Shown in pieces: positions 26,001 through 36,300 of a DNA stretch of 64,000 nt. Each line of letters opens with the position of its first letter. The stretch's first letter is position 1. Source of the stretch: Membranipora membranacea (lineage: Eukaryota; Bryozoa; Gymnolaemata; Cheilostomatida; Membraniporidae); contig OU612067.1 of assembly GCA_914767715.1 (NCBI GenBank), positions 4,154,001 through 4,218,000 of the forward strand, given 5' to 3'. The notes beneath the pieces are model-generated. The model saw nothing but the letters and a program-made list of their open reading frames with translations, searched no databases and was not told the origin of the DNA. A program made the translations under genes and the position numbers.

Positions 26001-27056
26001 AAAAAGTTGCAACCCGATTTTAAGAACGATCAACAGAACTCACGCCAGTTTTACCGGAGCCTGTTTCTGCAGCCATCAGAACGTCTCCACCACCAAGAAT
26101 GAGAGGGATAGCTTCAGCCTGCACATCAGTCGGTAACCTGAAGGCAGGAAAAAAATTCAACAAGTCATATGAAGGTCTTTGGCTATCAAGGATCAACCAT
26201 CTGAGTCATTGTACGTGTCTGAATATTTCACACAAATTTAGGGAGAGGGATGACGTTATAGGGGACATATAAGCTATACTTACATCCAGTCCAGCTCCTC
26301 CACAGCTGCACCTAATTCTGGCATCAATCCCATTTCTAGAACAAAAGTAACATGACTGCTAAAAATACGCCTCATTCTATGGATGGAGCAAAAAACTGCA
26401 ATGTTTTGTTTGTCATAGTCTTCATATGTGGGTTTTTCTTATTTGTTGCGCTGATTGCTCATTGCATTATCCCGTGTCAACAGGCAAAATGCGGACAAAA
26501 TAATAAGACAAATGCATAATTTTCCATGAGAAAACTCCAGACACCTGCGTTGACTGTGTCTGGCCGAGTTTGGGGAATACCAATGCCAGTTCATGTGGAT
26601 GGTACTTTCCTGAATGCACATTCCTGAGGTGTTCTTGGCCTCTAAATTGTTCAACTATCTTCATCGCATTCGCATTTAATTTGCAATCGATCATTTAGTC
26701 ATTCCATGAAGCTTGTGCATGTGTGTGTTGTGTATGGAAATTCAGTATTCCTGTTTTTTTAGAAATGTAAATGCATCTAGGATATCCAAGGCTGAATTTT
26801 GCCCATTTCCAGTATCAGGCACCAGTTAGTGCATTGATACTGGACATGGGGTCAATACAGGATTGCAAGTCCCGTCTCCACTGAGGTCCAGCTTAAATTA
26901 ATATAATTATTATAATAAGAGCAGCAGGTTGGTACACCGACCTTCCACAAGGACTCCTTGGGTACACCAAACAATCACATAATTTTACACCAAAGAGTAG
27001 AGAAATAAAACATCAGAGCAATGTCAACAACAGAACTTACCTTCAAAAGCTGTCAT
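11079..27056 (-). CDS. DDX1: ATP-dependent RNA helicase DDX1 (DEAD box with SPRY insert)
   Basis: Nineteen exons: 27056-27041, 26335-26284, 26137-26044, 25793-25712, 25412-25356, 24812-24726, 24448-24288, 23266-23117, 22810-22634, 22235-22098, 21844-21746, 21368-21228, 20857-20671, 13474-13328, 12884-12790, 12525-12453, 12198-12083, 11979-11760 and 11194-11079. All phases close to 735 residues; human DDX1 has 740. DDX1 unwinds RNA and acts in tRNA ligation and DNA-break repair. Motifs in order: Walker [11 protein letters not shown] (45-54); a SPRY domain between motifs I and Ia (about 100-260; [17 protein letters not shown]), diagnostic of DDX1; [12 protein letters not shown] (369-372); SAT (406-408); [17 protein letters not shown] (600-607). 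The usual HGDR reads HSDR (exon 15). The C-terminus ends KYGKVY, shorter than in vertebrates. Exon 1 codes only five residues plus one base. Intron 13 (20670-13475, 7.2 kb) contains an antisense receptor gene; intron 7 contains a 680-bp palindrome. Confidence 0.97.
12244..12269. repeat. 26-bp perfect palindrome in DDX1 intron 16
   Basis: CATAGACTTAATA followed directly by its exact reverse complement. It belongs with the other short perfect palindromes of this window at 40202 and 47366, though its sequence differs. Confidence 0.7.
15725..15752. repeat. Partial copy of the 47366 palindrome
   Basis: ACACAGAGTAAGGATATCCT repeats the left arm of the 30-bp palindrome at 47366-47395. The AT-rich core is shortened and the right arm decays after CCTTA. 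It lies in DDX1 intron 13, upstream of the nested receptor. Confidence 0.5.
16195..19503 (+). CDS. Divergent class-A-like seven-transmembrane receptor nested in DDX1 intron 13
   Basis: Six exons: 16195-16396, 16705-16835, 17931-18137, 18426-18595, 18889-19017 and 19311-19503. Phases 1,0,0,2,2 close to 343 residues. The N-terminus (1-68) has N-glycosylation sequons at Asn6, Asn7 and Asn56. TM1 is [19 protein letters not shown], with Asn83 at the 1.50 position. TM2 spans exons 2/3, TM3 starts at Cys140, and Cys212 in loop 2 can pair with Cys140 as in class A GPCRs. TM5 has Pro238 ([15 protein letters not shown]), TM6 is [16 protein letters not shown] and TM7 is [20 protein letters not shown]. 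The layout resembles peptide (FMRFamide-type) receptors. However, DRY is replaced by His-Thr-Val, CWxP lacks its Pro, and NPxxY reads VPIAV, so G-protein coupling may be unusual. The frame is open upstream to an acceptor-like ATTATAG, so a further 5' exon is possible. AATAAA at 19615-19620 fits the 3' end. Ligand unknown. Confidence 0.82.
16912..16998. repeat. Short inverted repeat (hairpin element) in receptor intron 2
   Basis: The left arm begins GATCAAGTTAGATCCAGTTT and the right arm ends GGACCAAACTTGATC. The roughly 30-base arms match at about 27 positions and flank a pyrimidine-rich loop. Related words (GATC…CCAAGTTTGTCC…TTGCCTGCATT) recur at 46058-46095, suggesting one dispersed family. 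Confidence 0.5.
17135..17579. repeat. Long-TIR non-autonomous element, copy A (left TIR damaged)
   Basis: It matches, in opposite orientation, most of the element at 62014-62528. Shared blocks include GAGGGTTATCTTGAAAACCG, TTTGCGGACAATTTGGCAGA (complement) and the terminal ACAGTTTTCT. The end at 17579 (…CTGTCTAT) is intact. At the other end the outer TIR is reduced to TAGACAG and then replaced by a four-unit GGACA run (17141-17158) before homology resumes at AGGAAAAACCTGCTG. Confidence 0.75.
18728..18780 (+). repeat. Short tandem repeat (21-bp unit, 2.5 copies)
   Basis: The unit TGACCTCTCATATATGCGCA is repeated with one T/G change and then begins a third time, within intron 4 of the nested receptor gene. 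Confidence 0.6.
23294..23973. repeat. 680-bp near-perfect palindrome in DDX1 intron 7
   Basis: The arms 23294-23630 and 23637-23973 are each 337 bp and reverse complementary. I found a single mismatch (TTTTGTGAGC against the complement of GCTCACGAAA) and no indels, around a 6-base centre ACCGGA. Each terminus reads TTAAAGGG on the outward-facing strand, so TTAA occurs at both ends, which would suit a TTAA-targeting (piggyBac-like) MITE; I cannot separate target site from terminus. Transcribed with DDX1, it would fold into a long double-stranded hairpin. It codes for nothing recognisable. Confidence 0.92.
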
Positions 27057-27363
27057 GTTTAATTATTTTGGCTAAGCAGTCTTTCTATAGCTTGGATAGA
27101 GTTTCTGTTGTCATTTTTCTCCACACCTTCAACTTTCTCTTTTTTTCTTAGATGTGTCACTTAAATCGACCCATTCTGCCAACAATTGATATGAATACTT
27201 GGCTCGGAACGATCCAGGTCTTGAATGTATCTTCGTGTCAAGGTCAAAGTAATATTGCTATTTCACTGATATCTACCATTTATTTATAAAAGAATTGAAG
27301 CCATCAAATGCTCACAGTCTAAATAAAATTGTGAAGAACTCAGACTTGTAAACAAACCTGAGA
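27057..27363. promoter_or_regulatory. Shared bidirectional promoter region, DDX1 / PRODH
   Basis: Only 307 bp separate the DDX1 and PRODH start codons. On the PRODH side a TATA-like TTTATAAAAG lies at 27283-27292, about 75 bases before the ATG. TCAAGGTCA (27238-27246) is an exact extended nuclear-receptor half-site of the ERR/SF-1 type. Both sites are read from sequence only. Confidence 0.6.
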
Positions 27364-30300
27364 ATGGCAACAGCATGGATGGTCAGATGTTTCCAAGTTT
27401 CCACTAAAAATACACACTCAACTATTAGATTTACACCACCAGGATACTGCAGGTATCTCCACCAGTCTAGCTATAGGTTGAGTTCTCTGAAAATCCAAAC
27501 AAGGCAGATAAAAACTCTCAAAGGAGCTGACAAACAGGTCCAATCTGTAGCAGCCTCCCAAGCTTTACCAACTGAGGATAGCCATGTACTGAACAACAAC
27601 AGCAACAACAATGAATTCATCAATACAAAGCATACCAGACCCAACTTCTTACCACTGGACACATCATTCAGCAATGCAGAAGAGGCCTACAAGAGCAAAT
27701 CCACTTCTGAGTTACTGAGAGCTATGTTGGTGTTCAAACTAACATCTGTGGGATGGATTGTCAAACAGAATGCAAAGGTGAGTGGTTTGTTTGTTTGCTG
27801 AGTAGATGTTGCAGATATTAACTTGTTGTCCCTGTATTACTTTAAGGAATCTGTGGCCCCATAATTTTCAGTTGTCGAGTTTGCTTGATGCCAGGGTGAA
27901 TAAATTCCGTTCACTAAACATTAAGGAGTTACTGTTACGCTCCTTGTTAAACATCATTTGGCAACATCACTAGTTTTAAGGATATCCAGAGTAACGGTTT
28001 GCAAACATATCACTGCATTGCTAGGCTGTTATTTTCAAATATAATGTACATGAGATGCAAGCTAGCCTATCACTGTATTTTTTATTGTAGTTGATGAAGT
28101 TGTCGAGGAAGGTATTAGGAAAGAGGTTGTTTCATGCTTTGATGAGAAACTCTTTTTATGGACATTTCGTGGCAGGAGCCAATGTAGAGGAGATAAAAAC
28201 TGTGATCGCTAAAAACGAGGCTTACGGAGTAAAGTCCATACTGGACTACAGTGTGGAAGAGGATATAGGAGAGGATAAGGCTCGTCAGAAGGAACAACAG
28301 TAAGTCTCTCTCTCTCGAAAATAAAATGTTTATATTATGATTAATGATTCATTTCATAATCAATTATATAATCAAGTATTCCATAGAAGTAAATATAACT
28401 TGAGCATTTGACAAAAGGTGAACTTTTTCTCTTTATAAAATCTTCCCATCTCAAGAGTATTGATGAGATCATCGGCTTTACCATGTATATGACACATATA
28501 ATAGTAACTGATCATTCTAAAACAGCCTGTTTACGTAGACTGAGAAAATAACCAAATATTATTGATTGCATATTTTGTGGATTTGAGCTGCTAACCTTTT
28601 GTAATCGTTGGAGACATCCTCTATGGTAAAAGGAAGTCCTATGAAATCGTATCATCATCACGGACATATTGCATGATACATGAAGAATGGGTTCAACAGA
28701 CAGATGAATGTACTGTAATTTTGTATAGTCATTGTTGACATGAGAATAAAACATTCTAACTATTTACAGATCATGTGAGCCTGGAGACAAATCAGACACA
28801 CAGAGCCCTTCACCAAACAAATCTGGTAAATTACATTTTCCACATCTTTTGCAATACCACAGAAATTTTGATGTATCAGTCGTAAAAGGCATGATGCCAA
28901 TTTCCTAAATACTTTTTATGCAATACAGTGTAGTATAATAGGAACTTGTGGGTGCTGCTAGTTGTACATAAAAAACATGTATGTACATATTTATAGAGTT
29001 TATTACTTCACATTCATTGATGCTGCCGATTCATTGACTGGAGAAATGAGAGCTATAGGGCTTGCTGCGTAATAATTAACGATTCCCATGATGATGTTTT
29101 GCTCATGAAACATCATTGATTATTAAGAAAAGAGGCTCTCTGCCAACTCAAAACGTTTCGTAACAAGTATGTAATATATTATATACGTCTTGGATAATGA
29201 ACTCAACTCTGCTGTTTGGAATGGGATGGGGAAACATGCAACAGACGTTACTTAACATGCTATAAAGTTGGATCACTGCCATTTAGACCTTCTGCCCGTT
29301 AGCTGATATGAAAAACAAGTATTATGTAAGGCGCTCCTCTGCAACATAAAAATTCCTTCCCAGTGCGGTAAACTTAACATGCTGTATAAGCTATCTAAAT
29401 AACTGAGCTGTCTATTGTTTGACCAGCAGTCATGTAGATTATTTATTTAGACACAAACAATCAAATTGTACTGATTAAAATGCTTTCAAAAATAATTCAG
29501 TATTATGTTATAAATAATTGGAGAGATCAAGAAGTAGAACAAGAAGCAGTACTGACAGGAATTTTTAATTGTTCATACAGACATGCAAATAAATGTGCCG
29601 CCTTGACTGGCAGTCATCATCAGTCATGTTCTAGAAAACATCCGGCACTGGAATATACAAATACATTTAAATCCGCAACATCATCACTTGTAATAAGCTC
29701 TGCTATAAATATGTGTTGATTTAGAGCGTATATCGGTCAGGTGGGACGGTAAGGATTTGTAATCCACTCATTGCGTTGGAATGTACTTTTATACCCATCC
29801 ACAACTCGTCTAACAGCATTAATGGAATACTAAAATCCCTATACACACAGTTCATAGCGGGCATGATGCCAATAGGAAATACAAATCAGCACAATTAGAA
29901 GAAATGGACTCATCCAAATCTGAAATGTAATACGTTCTAACTACAAACAAGACTCTGGTGACCTGTCACATTAGTGTTATTTGTTGGTCATCGGCCTAAA
30001 AAAAGGTGTATATTTAGTATGTTTGGGTACCCAATATTATTATTAGAATGGATGACATAATATCACACTACCCATGATATTTTGGCAAAAAAAAAAAAAT
30101 AAAATTCATGCCCATTTTACCCACAACAACATTTTTCTTTTGGTTTAGCACGATTTAATTACCACGAGGAGTTTGGAGATCGTCGTGTCGATGTTACCAG
30201 TGCTCGTACTTACTTCTACGACAGTGAGGGACAGTGTGATAAGAACATGTGGACGTTTATGAAGTGTGTAGATGTAGTGGAGCAGGCTACCGATGGAACT

Positions 30301-33300
30301 GGTCTAGCTGCTATCAAACTTACAGCCCTCGGACGTCCACAGTTCCTAGTATGTAAAGTTGTACACATTGTAACCTTCCATCTACTCGTTGTTTTACTTC
30401 ACTGTACCAGACAGACCTTGCACTTGGTTTATGCAAGTGTTACTCCTTCACTCCTTAGTTTATGTACCCACTCTACGGTGATGCTCAGTAGTAACAAAAA
30501 CAGCCCCCTTTTTCTTTTCTTTTATTTTTTCTTTTTTACTTATTATAACAATTCAATGCTGTTAAAACATGAAACCCCCATTAATAATGATAACAACTAA
30601 ATAATGGACTTTCTGATCATTACTGATGTATTTCCAATTAACTGTGCTACAGTCAGTCAAGTAAACACTAAATATCGCCGATCAACGCAGCCCAAGCTCA
30701 GACGGCGATCAAACCATCGGATGAATCGGATGAAACTAAACTGAACCTGCCAGGGAAGTTTTTTCAAAAACTCAAACTCGTTCACTTGCAGAGAATGTCT
30801 TTACTTAGGTATTTTGTCTTCAGTCAGCGTTAATAAATGTCATCAATTTTGCCTATATATTGGCTTAGATGACATACAGATTTGATGACATGGTTGTACT
30901 GCTGGTTTGTTTCAGCGGATAATAATAAGTCTCTTTCCCACATAATGAATATAGCCGATGAAGTAAAAATTCAGCTGCTGTGGATAGTTGCACCAAGTTA
31001 TTTGTTTCTATCAACTTGTTTGACATGGTGATAACGATGGTGATTGATGCAGCTCTGCTTGTTGCTAAAGAAGACTGCTATAGTTTTCTAGGCCTTGATT
31101 TTGCTGGGATCAATGGTTGACATGTAGAACATTTGGCTTTGACATTGTGGAAAAATTGCTTCTTATTTCTAATGTGGATAGCCTGTCTTTCCAGATATTG
31201 TTTTGTAATTTTTCTGAAATCCATGGTAAACCAACAGAAAATTATGCTCTGGGACTGTGAAAGTATGCTTTGAATGTGGATAGCTCTTCTTTCCCAGTGG
31301 TAAATCTAAATAGCGCAGAAATTGATTGTAGGTTTTATATCACCGCGACAACATATATGCACTATACAGATAATATGCTGTCTGCACTAGTGCTACTGTA
31401 TTGTGTTTTTTATTATTGTATTTTCAGTACAAGCACCACAAACTGGGCACATGTACTTAACATTCTCTATATCGTACCTATTGTGTAATGTTATAATACC
31501 GTAATGTAGAATAGAATATGTAGAATATGTAGAATAGAATATCACATATAGAAATTATATAGCTAATATTTAATAACGGATTATGAGGTGAATGAATAAA
31601 TCCCTCAACATCCATTCATCTGGTCTGTAATTGGGTATAATTTCAACAACAACAAAATCCATGCCCTAACAAAAATAGGAAATGGGCAGAGCTTGAATTG
31701 GCTGCAACAGTTATATCTTATATTTCATAGATTGAAACGTATCTTTGCTTTGTGAAATCTCAGCGGTCCCATTTTTGTTCTATATTTTTAAAAACAAAAA
31801 GGGAGCTAATTTATACCAATTGTCAATGCTGTAAGTTTATTTGTACTCTCTGATTAATAGTTACACATGTCCGAGGCGCTGACCCTGATGAGAGATACAT
31901 TTGACAAGCTGACAGCAGAAGAGACAGATGTGGTGCTGAAGAGAGTAAGAGAGGAGACTCTAACATCTAACCTGTCATACCTGGGTATACCTGTCACCCG
32001 TAACCAGAGTAAAGAGTGGTTCACTTGGCTCGATGTCTCCGGCACAGGGTAAGATATATAATACACTTCTTCCTTACTCTTGAAAACGGAAATTAATGTA
32101 CATGAGTATGATCTGAGCTGAAGAAAAATATGTGTAAGATCAGTTTTTATTTCCTTGAATTTGTAATTAAATTGGGAGTTGTTGTCACCCAGTCAAAAAT
32201 ACTCTTTTGGGGAGTTAACTATTGACAAATTAAATCTAAGACATCAACAAATTATTTGTTGGAACAAAATATTTTTGAAAATATGGTTATAAAAAATTAT
32301 AAATATTATAAATTAAATTATATTAAAAAAAATATTATAAAAAACTAACATTTTCACCACATTATGATTTATTCAATGATGGCCAATACTCAATTATCTT
32401 GGCATCAAAATAAATTCTGTTACAACAACAGAAACAGGGGATATTACTTTCTTTATCAATGTATTGCGGTAATTACATCGCTCATAATAAAGGGCCACTT
32501 GGGCACTAAACAGTGAGAGAAGGCAGCCATGCCATTACAGCTCAGACTTATCTCCCTCAGCAAGATGCCAAGTATTCTTCATTATCAGTCTCAGCGCCAT
32601 GATCATTATCTCATCATAAAATAATTGGGATATCTAAACTTCTATTATCACTGATTTACAACAACAATTAATTTACCTTGCCACGGCTCTGATAAAAACC
32701 ACCTATCCGTTTGGCATCTTTTACTTGCAATTGCACTAGATAGGCGTTGATTTATTTTTCAATGGACAGACAACTCTGGTTTCTCTACAACTTTTCGGAT
32801 AAATCTTTCGCCTTTTACTAAAGATTTCCGTGCAGAGGAACATTACAATGAGTCTATAGACTAATTTTTCACACCCTCCAATGGAGGGTAACAATAAATA
32901 ACAATAAATGGTACTTTTAATCATCAAAGTGTATTCCTGTCACCTCCTTCTATAACAAATTGTAAAAATATAATCCACTATCATATTCAAAATAAATGTG
33001 GATTATATTACATTTAAATAGAATATAACTTTTGTCATGAATTTTGAAAGAGTCATCCAAGTTTGATTTTTGTTGCACTTTTTAGAATCACACTTTCAAC
33101 TTTGTTATTCTTTGAAATGGCATACGTCATATTATAAAACAATTAAGCATTTTCTCCTAAATTCTTGATCCTGAGTAGGTTAGATGAGAGCCTTTCTATT
33201 GAAACCCTGTCCAGAACTGTTTCGGTGATGATAGAGTAAAAATATCCACCAAAGACTTTCATGTAAACTGTGCTGATAACTTAGAATTTATCATAAACAA

Positions 33301-36300
33301 TAACAATAGGGTATTTTAGCTTTTGGTAACCATTCACCATGTAATGATTATAGCAAGACAATTCTAACTCATCAAAAGTATGTTCATGTATTAAGGGGAG
33401 GAGGAATAATTCAGATTAAAACGCCTTATAATATATTGGCATTTGCTATTACTCATTGATCCTGGACAGTGTTGACAGGAGTTGCCTTACCTTTTGAAAA
33501 AAATAGTTTTGGAAAGGTAACTCCTAACTTAATTTCATGTTGATTTTCTACAAGCAGGGAGCAGGGAGTTAGGGAGGGACCCAACTCGGCTGAAATGACA
33601 ACTGGAATTTTGACAGAAGGTGAGATGGGAATTTTTGAGTTTAGAGTAAATGCCTCATCCATCTCCCACTACCCCATTCATTAGCAGTATGGGCAATAAC
33701 ATCGGCCAATATTTAAAATATCTTTGCCATAATGAGGTAATTACAGGGCTTATGAAAAATTCAGCATAGACAAAACGGTAGCAAGCTCAACAACCCCTGC
33801 TTTCAAATTTTTTCGTTGTTATCTCTGTCCAACTTATGTCAAGATGGCACTTGAATAGCACCCTCCTTTTATTATATAGTGGAAAAAAAGTAATATATAA
33901 TGCTGGTTTTATTCTATTCTAGAGGAATATGTTGTAGCACTAACAGCCTGTTCCCATTTAAGTGTGAATTCTGGAAAAGCATATATTAGACACCATTTAA
34001 CAAATTTATTTATTTGATGGGTTTGTAAAAACTTTCCTTTCCTATTTAACTCTGGTTTCTCTACATATTTCGGATAAATCTTTCGCCTTTTACTAAAGAT
34101 TTCCGTGTAGAGGAACATTACAATGAGTCTATAGACTAATTTTTCACACCCTCCAATGGAGGGTAATTAGAAATAAAAACAGACAAGTCTTTAGCCAACT
34201 AAAAACCGTTGCTTGCCTATAACTAAAAACAAAATCCATCACAAAAAGTTTCTGGTGAATTCTACTGAAGAATAGAAACGGGGAGCCTAGCCTTCCTTAC
34301 ATGTGATGACACAATGGTCTTACTGATATGAGGACGAGTTACAATTTTTTTAGATGTCTCAGCCTCAATTATTGACACCTTTCAAAGAGTCACTATATTG
34401 CTTTTGGCAAATTTTCAATGAATCACTGTATTGCTGTTGTCAAATACCAGTACAACTTAGTACAACTTAGTGAAACTGTTCTAAACATGATCAATATACA
34501 GTTGCTGCGCTTCCGCGTTCCCAAATCAGACAGGGCTCAATATCAGGCACAGTAGAGTTAACCTAGACTAGGCAGAGTGGCTAGGTGCCCATACAGCCTG
34601 CTCAGGCTAGTGTAGGCCTATAACAACAAAAGGATGGCAGCGTTACAAGCCTAGGCCCAGGGTTCATGTTACTCAATGCCCTGCCCATCAGATACAGTTG
34701 AAGAATTAAACACTGATTTTCTATTGATTTGTTTGATGAATTTTATATTTGATGCTTTGCAAAGCATTTATATTGTTGACTTCTACCACTTATGTCAAGA
34801 TAGCAACGGGGAGCAATCAGGGAGGGTGAGAGCAAAAGAGTGGTATTTGACAATAATTCAGGGAGTTGCCTCTTCTCTAGCAAAACTGAGTTTTGGAGAG
34901 ACAATTCCTAAGTTTTTCAGTTGTGAAAGAGTAACAATAGATGATACAACTGATAATTTAAAACATATACATATCAGTGCAACAGAGTTGTTCACATAGC
35001 GCGAAAGCCTGTTTATGAGACCAGTCATAGAAGTCTGATTTGTTAAACCATGTAAGACCCAGGAAAACTAACATCAGCTAAGGCTAGGACATAATGCCTT
35101 TATTTAAAAGTAGACAGAGAGTGCAACAAGAGAAATCACATGAGGAATTTGCCGATGTCACCAAAATTACCACCCTCGAAGATTTTTGTTGTTATCTCCT
35201 TACGTAAATGTTTCAATCATCCTTAGCATTACTAAATTCACCATTATTTCATACTGGAAGTTAATTGTTATTCCATATTTTTAGAGGGCTGGTAACCGCA
35301 ATGATGTATCTTATTACTATAGTGTATCATTCAGTATGAATTATTTGATTGACACTATCTTACTGAAACTTTCTCTAGATTAGGATCTAAAAATGTGCCA
35401 ATGGAAGATAACTCTGGTTTCTCTACATTTCTCGAGTAAATCTTTCGCCTTTTACTAAAGATTTCCGTGCAGAGGAACATTACAATGAGTCTATAGACTA
35501 ATTTTTCACACCCTCCAATGGAGGGTAACAAAGCAATGAATTAGCACATTTCTCACTGGTGTGAAGATCAAGCCTTATCATACATTAATTTTAGAGGCAT
35601 TGGCCAGCTTGGGACTTTATCATATGCCTATGTTCTTTGTTATCCAATTTATACAGAAAGACATATTACTCTAGTTAGTACATCTGAACAAGGGGCTAGA
35701 GACTAACTCCTTGATTTGAAGACTGGGATTTTTAACAGACCAGACACCAAGTCCACAGCCTAAGCATGTTATCAAATTACAGATTTAATTGGTAGATATG
35801 TTATAACACACCATTTTATCTTCACCAGGGAAATCGACTTGTATACCTGGAGTAATCTTCTGAATGCAGACAAATCCCTACACCATCTGTTCACTGTACC
35901 AAACCTCGCTACAGGTAAACTGGAGACGATATTCCCTCAGCTGTCCAAGTCTGATGAGGTTGAACTGAAGAGCATGCTTTACAGAATCAATAAAGTTATA
36001 GAGGTAAGTCCAACCCCGTTCTATGCACTTCTAGTCTATTAATGAAAGTCATGTATATAACATTGTTTGTGATAATTTGTCATTTAGTAAAACAAGTTAG
36101 CCAAGTGCGTTTGTAGAGAACGATGCTTATGTTAGCAGTAATTGGTACCGTGTCCCAGTTATGTTTGTTTGCTGAGACTCGATCGGATTTTAATAATTTG
36201 ATACATGATTCAGTCATGCATTTACATACATTCTCAAGAACAATATTCCATATAATTTACGTTCAATAATCAATTATAAATCATTCAAACTCAATTTTTC

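Noticed and set aside
34676-34999. 107-codon open frame between U5 copies 2 and 3
   Set aside because: No recognisable domain. Part of it resembles repeat sequence near 33460-33560 (GGAGTTGCC…AGTTTTGGA…CTCCTAA words), so it is more likely decayed repeat than a gene.
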